A stretch of DNA of 64,000 nucleotides. Origin: Pseudovibrio exalbescens (GTDB taxonomy: Bacteria > Pseudomonadota > Alphaproteobacteria > Rhizobiales > Stappiaceae). Positions 27,624-35,708 of this stretch are shown piece by piece. Location of the stretch: assembly GCF_028737195.1 (NCBI RefSeq), contig NZ_JAQZAJ010000006.1:62001-126000 (forward strand). The letters are read 5' to 3'. The notes below the pieces were generated by a model. That model was not told where the DNA came from. It did no database searches and saw only the letters and a list, made by a program, of their open reading frames with translations. Each line of letters opens with the position of its first letter. The stretch's first letter is position 1. A program made the position numbers and the translations under genes.

Positions 27624-27703
27624 CTGTTTGCTCCTTCGAAAGGTTGAGCAAACTTTACATTAAAGTGCAGGAGGGTTCGGGGGGCAGGTCATACCGAGCA
27701 TTG

Positions 27704-28555
27704 CTAAATTCGAGATCGTATTCTAATTATGCTCTTTAAGACAGCTCTAATGAGTCCAGAGAGTACGTTACCTTTTGATTTTCGAAAGTCTCGCGGGGCG
27801 CCAGCTATATAAATCTGCATTGCAATGTATTGTAACAACCACGACTTAAAACGCAACTTGGCCGCAGCCCGGTAACCACTGAGACGGCGTTCGGATGAGT
27901 TAGATATTCTTTCGATTGCTAGATCTCTAAAAATAAAATGTGTAGTTTGTAGATATTCAACTTTTCTTGATTGAGTTAACGCCTCATCATACATTAACCA
28001 GTCTTGCGATGCGGGAACATCATGAAAGCTAAGATTATTGACCACGCGCCTTCTAAAAGAGACACCACCTAAAGGGCCAACGATATTCATATATCTCTGC
28101 ACGTTAGTAAAAAGTTTTGGTTTGTGGACAAGCTTGGCCAGTTCCTCAGACCGAATGACCTCTTCTTTGTCTTGAGTTAGTTTTATTCTTGGCGTTATGA
28201 CCATATCTAAATTTGGCGTTGTTAAAAAAACCTTTACAATTTCCTCGACCCAGTTATCTGGAAGTAAATCGTCAGAGTCATGAAAGTGAATTATCTCACC
28301 TAAACTAATTGTCAATCCTTTTTTTCTTGAAATCGGTGCGCCAACACACTTATCGTTGCGAACGATAGATACGTCAAACGAATATTTAATATGATCCATG
28401 CACAAAGGTGGATCAGAGGCGTCGTCTATCACTATTACTTCTAACAAGCTTTTGTATTTAGTTTTCTGCTGTTCTATGGACAGCAGAAGTTCCTCCAATA
28501 AATGGTGGCGATTCCTGCAGGGAATAAGAACAGACAAAATTGGGGGTTCAATCAT
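27704..28555 (-). CDS. GT2-family glycosyltransferase
   Basis: A 283-residue family-2 glycosyltransferase (GT-A fold). The start LSVLIPCRNRHHLLEELLLS is the classical nucleotide-binding beginning, EVIVIDDASDPP follows, and the metal-binding DxD equivalent is HFHDSDDLLPDNWVE. ATG 28555 was chosen because AAGGTGG lies about 5 bases upstream; an open extension of 30 residues further upstream lacks a good site. The gene is antiparallel to the polysaccharide operon and its stop lies only 12 bases from the IS3-family element. The C-terminus may therefore have been trimmed. AT-rich codon use groups it with the polysaccharide island. Confidence 0.8.
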   Translation of the reverse strand: MIEPPILSVLIPCRNRHHLLEELLLSIEQQKTKYKSLLEVIVIDDASDPPLCMDHIKYSFDVSIVRNDKCVGAPISRKKGLTISLGEIIHFHDSDDLLPDNWVEEIVKVFLTTPNLDMVITPRIKLTQDKEEVIRSEELAKLVHKPKLFTNVQRYMNIVGPLGGVSFRRRVVNNLSFHDVPASQDWLMYDEALTQSRKVEYLQTTHFIFRDLAIERISNSSERRLSGYRAAAKLRFKSWLLQYIAMQIYIAGAPRDFRKSKGNVLSGLIRAVLKSIIRIRSRI

Positions 28556-28910
28556 GTATTCCACCTTTATCTTCCTGAGGGAGGGTGTGGGCAAAAGTAT
28601 ACGACTTGGGCGGTATGGTGTTGTCAAGACGCGTTTTGTGTTCATCTTCTAGATGTTGGCCTTCTAAAGCATTTCTTTCGCCCGTTCTTCAATTGACTTT
28701 TGCTGGGCTCATTTAAGGGCTCAGCATAGATAAGCGTAGCAGTGCTTAAAACGGTGCAGCGATGGGAGCTTAGTAAAAGCTCTGGTGCCTTATATACTGT
28801 GACAGCGGCAAAGCCGGATACGCGCACACTACCCCGAAGTGCGGCTCTTATTTGAAACCAATAGTTTGTAAAATGGTAGGATCTCCTCATAGGAGTAATA
28901 TATAGCCACC

Positions 28911-29835
28911 TTGCTCAAGCTGAAGGCGTGAAAATTGAACGTTGGCTGCGGGCTAAGGTGCCCGTGGAGGCAACAAGTGGGCGTTGTCATTCAACAATAT
29001 TCCGCGAGTTTAAACGGAACCACTTCGGAGACGCGGAACTGGCGCATGTGGTTGGTTACTTTGGCGCTGCTGCCCAGCAATCCGCGTTAAGGCGACACAG
29101 CAGACAACGGTAGTTGATCAGCCATAAGGCTCTGTGTCTTTCTGTGGTTGTGTGTATCTAGATAGCTGAACGCCGGAACAAATCGCCTGTCGCATGGGCC
29201 ATGAAACAACGTCTCCAAGAGAGTGCCCGCAACCAAGTATAGATAGATCAATTCCAAGGAAGGGGTGCGACAGGAACTTTCGTGGTATCTCCCAAGCACC
29301 GCGAGGCCCAGGCCGAGATGGGCTCGAATACGGCGCATCTCCAAATTCCACTGTGATGTTAGCTTTCTGTTTCGACCTAACAGTGAAGAGTTCGGCCACT
29401 AGGAAGCCGATTTAGCGCGTTTCAAACAACACTTTGGTCAGGGCAACGTCACCTCTTCGGTGAAACTTGTCGGGCGTTTCAAGGTTCTAAAAAAATAGCC
29501 GCAGGAAAACAAGCCGCTGATGGATAAGATCGTCGCAGCACTTGCAGCCCTGCCTCTTGGAGCACGCCAATCCATCACCTTTGATCGTGGAACAGAGTTC
29601 ATGTCTTGGCCTCACTTGCAGGCCGAGATCGGGAAGCGAAACTGGTTTTGCGATCCTGCCGCGCCTTGGCAATAGGAACGGTCGAAAATACAATGTGCCG
29701 TGCCAGACAATGGCTGCCACGCATACTGGATATGCGGCAGGTCTCTGATCCAAACTTGAAAGGATCAGTAACCGCCTCACCAACACGCCCCTCAAGGGTC
29801 TTGGCTGGAAGGCACGATAATCAACCCCAAAATTC
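28911..29835 (+). pseudogene. IS30-family transposase remnant
   Basis: Pieces of an IS30-family transposase are visible in different frames. The N-terminal part (28931-29110) reads IERWLRAKVPVE...STIFREFKRNHFGDAEL...GYFGAAAQQSALRR. A C-terminal part (29420-29830) reads GQGNVTS, then MDKIVAALAALPLGARQSIT, FDRGTEFMSWPHLQAEIG and WFCDPAAPWQ with several stops and shifts. The 300 bases between these pieces do not match the expected middle, and may be another inserted fragment. No functional protein can be made. Confidence 0.72.
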
Positions 29836-29885
29836 ACCGGGTTTAAAGTTGGCTTCTCCGGCCTGTGATGTGCTTGGAGAAGCAG

Positions 29886-30380
29886 ATGAAGAAGTCTCGA
29901 TTTACGGAAAGCCAGATCCTGGAAATTTTGAAGCAATGATGAGGACTAGAAAATGAAAGAGCTGTTTGAGGTGCCGATCTCTACCGGAAACATGGGATCA
30001 GCAACGCAACTTATTACAACTTGTGTTCAGAGTATGACGGTATGGACTCGCCGGTATGTCAGAAATGGAGGCCATGGTTCAGCAGGATCACCGTCTGAAG
30101 AAAAGGTATGCCGAGATGGCGATGCAGAACGAGTTGCTTAAGCACGCTGCGGGCAAAGGCCTTGAGGCCGTCTTAGCGCCGGGGGATGGTCATGAATGCA
30201 ATCAATCTGCGTGGTGTAAGCATTGCGCTTGCCTGCCGAACGTTCCAGACCGGCGAGAGTTGCTATCGTTGTGAGCGCAAACTGTTCGACGAAAATGCGG
30301 AGATCGCGGACCGGCTGGTTCGGCTGGCAACAACGCATCTAACTAGGAGCTTCGGCTTGTATTTCCTTTACTTGTGCATT
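29886..30380 (+). pseudogene. IS3-family remnant (orfA and start of orfB)
   Basis: Decayed IS3-family sequence. MKKSRFTESQILEILKQ at 29886 is the start of an orfA, followed by stops. RMYAEMAMQNELLK-like sequence near 30100-30150 is the orfA tail. From about 30190 INLRGVSIALACRTFQTGES...RKLFDENAEIADRLVRLATTH is the start of an orfB. It stops abruptly near 30380, where it is joined to an unrelated gene fragment. Confidence 0.7.
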
Positions 30381-30386
30381 GTCAAA

Positions 30387-30581
30387 GGCTTTCCCCGGAT
30401 TACCAAGAGCTTCGTCCAAGAAGGGGCGACAGTCTCGGAACTCTCTGCACGCTCGGACCTTTCACCGGCCGCCTATGCCGACGTTGCAGGGCACTGGGCG
30501 AAAATGGGCGCAACCATCATTGGCGGCTGCTGCGAGGTTGGCCCCGCTCATATTGCAGAACTCGTGCGGCGTTTGACCTGA
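30387..30581 (+). pseudogene. homocysteine S-methyltransferase fragment (C-terminus)
   Basis: The last about 60 codons of a homocysteine S-methyltransferase-family gene: SDLSPAAYADVAGHWAKMGA followed by TIIGGCCEVGPAHIAELVRR. GGCCEVGPAHI carries the paired zinc-binding cysteines of the family. Everything upstream is replaced by an IS3-family remnant, so the gene was cut by the insertion. The open frame starting at 30186 is a chance fusion of the two. Confidence 0.75.
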
Positions 30582-30624
30582 ACGCCAGAGACGCTGCAGA
30601 AGGGGGCTTCGGGTAAAGCACAGT

Positions 30625-31056
30625 TTGGATGGGGCGCTTAAACACAGCCTGCAAAGCCTCCAAGCAAAGAGGCAATCCCGCCTGATACGCAAAATCCGCG
30701 CGCGGGCGGCACGTAACCGGACCACGCTGGGTGAGGCGGAGATTCTCATCCGCGATGAGGACAGGCAGCAGGAGCCGGAGGAGAGCGGCGCAACCACCTC
30801 GCTCGCCTCCCTCAACCGCGACCTGACAACCGCCCAGGAAATCACCCGGGACGAAGAAGAATATCTCCGCGTCTATATCTCCGACGAAGCGGTGCGGGTC
30901 GTTCAAATCGGGATCACGGAAGCAATCAAGTCGGGCGGGTTTGTGGATACCTATCTGCTCGACAAGCAGCTGACCGAGGATGAAAGGCACCAGAACAAGC
31001 AGAGCATTCTAGCGCTGCGGCTGGCTACAAGGCTGCAACATAACCTGCGATCTTAA
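30625..31056 (+). CDS. hypothetical protein, possibly a truncated gene
   Basis: A 143-codon open frame with normal codon use for this replicon. The product is very hydrophilic and helical, with runs of basic residues at the N-terminus (KRQSRLIRKIRARAARNR) and acidic residues in the middle. No recognised domain. The only start is a TTG without a ribosome binding site, and it lies 43 bases after the cut methyltransferase fragment, so it may be the 3' end of a longer gene rather than a complete one. Confidence 0.35.
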   Translation: MDGALKHSLQSLQAKRQSRLIRKIRARAARNRTTLGEAEILIRDEDRQQEPEESGATTSLASLNRDLTTAQEITRDEEEYLRVYISDEAVRVVQIGITEAIKSGGFVDTYLLDKQLTEDERHQNKQSILALRLATRLQHNLRS

Positions 31057-31411
31057 CATAACTCAAGCCCGAGCCGTTCGGGACGACTGCTCCAAAGGCA
31101 TTAGGGCTGGTGGCGGGAGTCCAATCAAAAGCCAGGGACCTCGCGGTGGATACACCAAAGGTAGTGAAACATGTACCAGTGAAGCGAAGTGAGGTACGGC
31201 AATGTGCTTAGTTTTGCCTCAGCCGGCGTATGAAACTAGACAAGATTTTCTTTCTTCAGCCCGACTAAGGTGCTGGCGGGCATTAACCTAGACGCACCAC
31301 GCGATGGGAGCCAATTTGCCCAAGGTGATTCTCGATTAACCGATTAACTTCCATGAGTGAAATGAGAGGTGCGTTTTTTGACCCTGATACTATACTTCTA
31401 AATGAATTAAC

Positions 31412-31449
31412 ATGATTAATCATCGCATTGATTATTGATATCGATAATC
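31412..31449. promoter_or_regulatory. paired palindromes, candidate operators
   Basis: ATGATTAATCAT (31412-31423) is a perfect 12-bp palindrome. GATTATTGATATCGATAATC (31430-31449) is a 20-bp palindrome with one mismatched pair. Their centres are 22 bases apart, two helical turns, so dimers bound at both would face the same side of the DNA. A regulator gene is not seen nearby. Confidence 0.45.
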
Positions 31450-31578
31450 TAAAAAAAACTAATTCTCACTGCGTCTGAGAGAATTCTAGTTTTACAACCA
31501 ATAGAAAACCACTTGCCTTACGCTGAGTAATATTAAATAAAATTAGAATAATTTACGATCTAATACTATTGTAGAAAG

Positions 31579-31607
31579 TTGATAAACATTCATATTGCTG
31601 GTATCTC
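31579..31607 (+). promoter_or_regulatory. candidate sigma-70-type promoter of the precursor gene
   Basis: TTGATA (31579-31584), a 17-base spacer, and TATCTC (31602-31607). The -35 match is good, the -10 match is weak. Transcription would start near 31614, giving a leader of about 60 bases that contains the hairpin at 31629-31654. Confidence 0.3.
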
Positions 31608-31628
31608 GACACTCGGTCCAGTAGAGGA

Positions 31629-31654
31629 AGCCCATCTCATACAATCGATGGGCT
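31629..31654 (+). promoter_or_regulatory. leader hairpin before the precursor gene
   Basis: AGCCCATC (31629-31636) pairs perfectly with GATGGGCT (31647-31654) around a 10-base loop. No T run follows, so it is not a terminator. It ends 10 bases before the AAGGAG ribosome binding site (31665-31670) and may stabilise the mRNA or affect translation. Confidence 0.5.
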
Positions 31655-31676
31655 CTTGGCTATCAAGGAGTGTGTC

Positions 31677-31871
31677 ATGTCAAACATTGAAAATAGCACT
31701 TCAAATACTCAGGAAGAAGTCCGGGAAGACGTATCCAACACGACCGATGAAGTAAAATCTGTCGATGCGACTGTTCAACATGAAGAAAACCACGATGATC
31801 TGGACGACCTAGATGATCTGGACTTCGATCTTGAAGATGTTGAAGACAAGATCGCTCCCCTCGCTCTTTAG
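31677..31871 (+). CDS. acidic precursor (scaffold) peptide of the PEARL-type cluster
   Basis: A 64-residue peptide starting at ATG 31677, 6 bases after AAGGAG; an in-frame TTG seven codons earlier lies before the ribosome binding site and is rejected. Of 64 residues 22 are Asp or Glu, including a repeat DDLDDLDDLDFDLEDVED, followed by the hydrophobic end KIAPLAL. There is no Cys or Trp, and no Ser or Thr after residue 32. A LanB-type dehydratase would find nothing to work on in a C-terminal core, whereas a PEARL only needs a recognised C-terminus to which it adds amino acids. The gene is first in the cluster and lies between two hairpins. Its role as scaffold is inferred from position, size, composition and the four LanB-like genes downstream. 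Confidence 0.75.
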   Translation: MSNIENSTSNTQEEVREDVSNTTDEVKSVDATVQHEENHDDLDDLDDLDFDLEDVEDKIAPLAL

Positions 31872-31910
31872 CCGGTTTCGAGCAGCTTAATAGCTGGGCA
31901 ACTTCCGGCT
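31870..31910 (+). promoter_or_regulatory. stem-loop after the precursor gene
   Basis: AGCCGG (31870-31875) pairs with CCGGCT (31905-31910), enclosing a second perfect small hairpin CAGCT-TAAT-AGCTG (31883-31896). There is no U run. Such structures after a precursor gene often protect its transcript or reduce read-through so that peptide is made in excess over enzymes. Confidence 0.45.
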
Positions 31911-31935
31911 TCAAATCATAGTGTGGAGCAATCTC

Positions 31936-32553
31936 ATGAAGTTGATGATTATCTCTGGTAGCCCGCGCATGGGCTCCCAGTCGGGTAAGCTCGCCCATTT
32001 ACTTGCAAAACGTCTATCCAGGCGGCGTAAAGAGGTGACTTGCGCTGTGTTAGACCTTGCAGAGCCAATCCTGCCAGAGCTGACGGACGATGTTTTCAAA
32101 TCCCCGCCAACGCCGGGGTCACCTTGGCACAGCACCTTGGGTGACCTTTCTGATGCGGACGGCTTTGTGGTCATCACACCCGAGTTCCACGGCATGGTAC
32201 CACCTGGTTTGAAAACACTGTTCATGCTGTCTGGAGAGGGGCCGTTTTGTGACAAACCAGCCTTGCCGGTGGGAGTTTCGGATGGCATGGGCGGCGTCTG
32301 GCCCATCGCGGAATTGCGCGTCTCCAGCTTCAGGGGAAATCGGCTCTGCTGGATCCCTGATGACGTGGTGGTGCGGCGCGTGAGCGACGTCAACGCCGCA
32401 ACGGAACGGGCTTTCACCGAGCCGTCGCAGAAGTTTCCCGCCATCTGGGCGCGTTTGGATGCTTCCTGTGATCTTCTCATTGGTTATACCCGGGCGCTTT
32501 CAGAAGCGCGCAAGGATGGGGCCATTCAGAGAAAACACAAGGAAGCGGCATAG
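31936..32553 (+). CDS. NAD(P)H-dependent FMN reductase-like flavoprotein
   Basis: A 205-residue flavodoxin-fold protein. The phosphate-binding loop is ISGSPRMGSQSGKLA (residues 6-20), and the second signature is VITPEFHGMVPPGLKTLFML (about residues 80-99), as in NADPH-dependent FMN/azo/quinone reductases. ATG 31936 was chosen; a GTG five codons upstream is possible. It is the first gene after the precursor and is probably either the supplier of reduced flavin or an oxidoreductase acting directly on an added amino acid on the scaffold peptide. No membrane segment. Confidence 0.75.
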   Translation: MKLMIISGSPRMGSQSGKLAHLLAKRLSRRRKEVTCAVLDLAEPILPELTDDVFKSPPTPGSPWHSTLGDLSDADGFVVITPEFHGMVPPGLKTLFMLSGEGPFCDKPALPVGVSDGMGGVWPIAELRVSSFRGNRLCWIPDDVVVRRVSDVNAATERAFTEPSQKFPAIWARLDASCDLLIGYTRALSEARKDGAIQRKHKEAA

Positions 32554-32592
32554 CGCTGCTGTTCCGCTTGTCCATTTGATTTTGAGGTACGC

Positions 32593-33840
32593 ATGAAAAC
32601 GGCGCCCGACTGGCTGCGACTTGCCCGAAACCACGATTATCGTTTGCTGTGGCTGGGACAAACCATCTCCACCTTTGGCGAATCCATCTATCAGGTCGCG
32701 TTTTATTGGCTCGCCTACGAGATGACAGAAAGCGCGTGGCTGGCGGGTCTCGTGGTGTTTTGCGCCAGCGCCCCTTACCTACTGTTCGGATTGATCGGCG
32801 GCGTTTACGCGGACAAATGGAACCGCAAGTCATTAATGCTGTTTTGTGATCTGATCCGAGCAGTTGCCGTGGCGGTTGTGCCTGCGTTGGCGCTGGCAGG
32901 CATGTTGACGGTCTGGCACTTGGCATTGATTGCATTTGTCTTGACAAGCGCCCGCTGTTTCTTTCATCCGTCGTTGAATGCAGCGGTTGCTGGTGTCTTG
33001 GATGATGACACCCGGGCCCTTGGGGTGTCCCTCGTGGAGGGCGGTTTTCGGGCTGCGCGCCTGATTGGTCTGGCACTTGGTGGCATTCTCATCGAGCTTT
33101 GGGGCGCAGATCAGCTCTACACCATCGCTATTGTAACCTTTTTTGTTTCCATTGGTTTTGTAGTGCCGCTGCGCAATGTCGGCCATGCCGAAGGTGAGGA
33201 GTCCGAAGACAACCTGCTCGGTGCTCTTGGTGGCACGCTGCGCTTTCTGCAGGGCCATAGAGATTTGTTCTGGGGCATCATCTTGTTTGGTGTCGGCCTG
33301 ATGTTTGTTACGGGCCTGGAGCGTGTCGCGCTGCCGCACGTGGCAGACCAGAACTGGGGCGCAGGAGCCAGTGGCTTTGGTTGGGTTCTAGCCATGATCA
33401 CCATCGGCTACGTTTTTGCGTCCCTTGTGATCGGCCGTTTGCAAATCAAAAATCCATCGCTTTACATTTTCGGCGGATGGGCGCTTTGGGGCGTCTTTTT
33501 TGCCGCGCTTGGACTCTCTGAAAACATCTGGATAGCGCTGAGCTTCGCCCTGCTGGTAGGCGCTGTAGAAGCGGTCGTGGATATTCCGCTTGTGGTGCTG
33601 ATACAAACAAAAACGCCCGGTAACCGAATGGGCAAGGTGTTCAGCATGTGGTCCACCATCGCTTTTATCGGCGAGAGCTTGAGCGCGCTCATGATTGGTG
33701 CGTTGATCTCCCAGTCTACCGCCCCAGCTGCATTCATCATGTGCGCTGCCGGGACTGTGGCCATGGCCATCTTTGGACTGATTGCAAGCCGTTCGCGCGC
33801 TTCAGACGAACCGCAGGCCCTTGAAGGGGGCAAGTCATGA
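32593..33840 (+). CDS. MFS exporter (EntS/MFS_3-like)
   Basis: A 415-residue inner-membrane protein with about 12 hydrophobic segments. The loop between helices 2 and 3 reads GGVYADKWNRKSLMLFCDLI, the conserved MFS motif A region. The overall pattern (start HDYRLLWLGQTISTFGESIY) is typical of the EntS-like drug or siderophore exporters. It starts after GAGGTACGC and overlaps the M3 peptidase start by 4 bases. In this cluster it probably exports the finished small molecule and gives self-protection. Confidence 0.82.
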   Translation: MKTAPDWLRLARNHDYRLLWLGQTISTFGESIYQVAFYWLAYEMTESAWLAGLVVFCASAPYLLFGLIGGVYADKWNRKSLMLFCDLIRAVAVAVVPALALAGMLTVWHLALIAFVLTSARCFFHPSLNAAVAGVLDDDTRALGVSLVEGGFRAARLIGLALGGILIELWGADQLYTIAIVTFFVSIGFVVPLRNVGHAEGEESEDNLLGALGGTLRFLQGHRDLFWGIILFGVGLMFVTGLERVALPHVADQNWGAGASGFGWVLAMITIGYVFASLVIGRLQIKNPSLYIFGGWALWGVFFAALGLSENIWIALSFALLVGAVEAVVDIPLVVLIQTKTPGNRMGKVFSMWSTIAFIGESLSALMIGALISQSTAPAAFIMCAAGTVAMAIFGLIASRSRASDEPQALEGGKS

Positions 33841-35708
33841 CGATGACAGCCTCCCTTGCAACACCGGCGCCGGAGCCGTTCAGTTCGGGTGACGAGAGTG
33901 CTCACGAGGAAGTACGGTGGAAAATGATAGATCCCTTGTGGGATCCGGCTTCTGCAGAGTTCGCAGCTGCCCTGAGTAACGTCTGGGCGGGAGTAAAGCG
34001 GAGCCGAGAAGAGTTTGCTCGTTTCGCCAAGCAAGTAACGGCTGGGGCGCTGTCTGCCACCGCGCTGGAGCGACTTGATGCGGACTGGTCAGAACAGCGA
34101 GAGAGCATTCAGGAACTCTATGTGTTTTTGGAGTGCAAGCGCTCTCTTGGCGAAAGTTCCAAACACTTGATGAAGAATGCGGAACGTATTCGGCGCATTG
34201 CTACTGCGCATAAAAGTGCCCCTACGGAGTTTGTAGGGGTGATGCTCAAAGCAGGCCGGAGCGCCTCAGATTTATTCCCAAAAGGCGTGCCTGAAGAGGT
34301 TTTGAAGCGCTGGCAGAGTTGGGAAAGGGACGAGGAAAAAAGCAAGCGCAATGAACAGACAGACCGGCTCGGTGGACCCGGCTACAGACAGTGGTGGCAG
34401 GCCTACCGTGACACTCGAGCGCAGCTTTGTTTCCATCTGCCTGAGGACGGGATAGCCGATAACCAAGTCTCTGTGGTGGAGGCGACCCGCTTGTTGGCGC
34501 ACCCGGTTCGAAGCACTCGAGAAAGGATCTTCACAAGCGTGGAAACAGCTTGGCAGCCGCATCGAACCATGGCAGCCCACGCTTTGACCGGCCGCATTGC
34601 ATGGCGATGTCGAGCGGCTGAGATCAAGGGCGAAGATCGCTGGCAGGAGGCCCTTGCTGAAACGTCCCTCTCGCGCGGCGCAGTTGAGCGTTGTCTTGAG
34701 GCTGCAAACGCCCTTCGAGTTGACGCTCAAGCAGCGCTGACGGCTCAAGCGCACATGGCAGGCTACGAGAGGCTTGCACCTTGGGATCTGGATGCTTCCA
34801 GCCACTGGGTTGGTCCGGTTCCACTAAACGAGGCGCTGAGGGATACCGAGCGGGCGTTCAATGCGGTTGATCCGGAAATGGCTGGGTTTTTCCGTCTGAT
34901 GATGCAAGAGGGCTGGCTCGATGCCAGACCTCATCAGGCAGGACGCAGAACAGCGGACTTTCAAACCTCGATTGCCCGACGCGGCGTGCCACTCGTGCTC
35001 GTGAGCTATGATGGCCATGCTCTGAACGCGATCCGCATTGCCCATGAAACCTCGCACGCACATCATTTCTGGTGCATAAAAGATCTGCCCATGGAGCGGC
35101 ACTATGTGCCAACGGCCTCCGCAGAGACAGTGGCATCGTTTGCCGAACTTCTGCTGCGTAGCCAATGGCAGCGAAGCGGGGCGAACAGTTCTCAGCACCC
35201 ATGTGCCCAGTTCCGCCGCTACGCGTGGATGGAAGCGCAGGCCTTTATCGCCTTTGCGCTGATGCTGCCTGCCAACTTTACTTTTGAGAGGCAACTGACC
35301 GATGCGCCTTTCGCTCATACACCAGAGGAACTGGATCAGCGTTTCACGAAAGTCTGGTTGCACTGGTTCGGAGAGAACAACGTCAGCCCAGATGTGAGTG
35401 CGTGGTATCGCAAACCTGTATTCATTGCTTCTCAGTTTCATGGCTTGCCCTACATTGCCGGCTTTTTTCTTGCACACTTTCTTGAGGCGCAAAGACAGGC
35501 TTTAGGACCTCAGTTTGCTGGCGCCTACACCAGTCTTTTGCGCAGCATGGCTCAAAGCGACATCAATACCGCTTTCAAAACAACTTTTGGTGCTGATCTG
35601 GAAGAGGAGGCCGTGTGGGAAACGTGCCTGAGCGTGATGCGGGGCCGATTGAACCAACTGATGACAAGTGTCCTCGAGATGCCTGGGGAGGCTGCATCAT
35701 ATGCTTGA
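33837..35708 (+). CDS. M3-family oligoendopeptidase
   Basis: A 623-residue zinc metallopeptidase of family M3 (PepF-like). The active site AHETSHAHHF gives H403, E404 and H407 of the HExxH motif; in most relatives the residue before the second His is Gly (HExGH), here Ser. A downstream Glu in TASAETVASFAELL is the likely third zinc ligand, and the C-terminal YIAGFFLAHFLEAQ region fits the family. It is cytoplasmic with no signal peptide. It overlaps the exporter gene before it and the first LanB-like gene after it. M3 enzymes cut short peptides, so this one is a good candidate to release the modified residues from the scaffold or to degrade the spent peptide. Confidence 0.85.
   Translation: MTMTASLATPAPEPFSSGDESAHEEVRWKMIDPLWDPASAEFAAALSNVWAGVKRSREEFARFAKQVTAGALSATALERLDADWSEQRESIQELYVFLECKRSLGESSKHLMKNAERIRRIATAHKSAPTEFVGVMLKAGRSASDLFPKGVPEEVLKRWQSWERDEEKSKRNEQTDRLGGPGYRQWWQAYRDTRAQLCFHLPEDGIADNQVSVVEATRLLAHPVRSTRERIFTSVETAWQPHRTMAAHALTGRIAWRCRAAEIKGEDRWQEALAETSLSRGAVERCLEAANALRVDAQAALTAQAHMAGYERLAPWDLDASSHWVGPVPLNEALRDTERAFNAVDPEMAGFFRLMMQEGWLDARPHQAGRRTADFQTSIARRGVPLVLVSYDGHALNAIRIAHETSHAHHFWCIKDLPMERHYVPTASAETVASFAELLLRSQWQRSGANSSQHPCAQFRRYAWMEAQAFIAFALMLPANFTFERQLTDAPFAHTPEELDQRFTKVWLHWFGENNVSPDVSAWYRKPVFIASQFHGLPYIAGFFLAHFLEAQRQALGPQFAGAYTSLLRSMAQSDINTAFKTTFGADLEEEAVWETCLSVMRGRLNQLMTSVLEMPGEAASYA

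Larger units (their letters stand above)
26494..27691 (-). mobile_element. IS3-family element (IS407-like), inactivated
   Basis: An element of about 1198 bases with matching terminal inverted repeats of at least 14 bases (TGACCTGCCCCCCG at the left; the complement of the right end starts with the same bases). It carries orfA and a broken orfB on the minus strand. The four bases outside the two ends (GCTC and TACC) differ, so no target duplication remains. It truncates the IS5 remnant on its left and abuts a glycosyltransferase gene on its right. Confidence 0.82.
31057..31676 (+). promoter_or_regulatory. leader and control region of the peptide cluster
   Basis: About 620 bases, strikingly AT-rich after 31370, with no gene. 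It contains two tandem copies of CGATTAAC (31333-31340 and 31341-31348), a perfect palindrome and a near-perfect one, a candidate promoter and a hairpin just before the precursor gene; these are listed separately. Nothing else upstream drives the cluster, so its main control is expected here. Confidence 0.5.

Noticed and set aside
30186-30581. A 131-residue protein gene.
   Set aside because: It is a chance fusion of an IS3-family orfB start with the end of a homocysteine S-methyltransferase gene.
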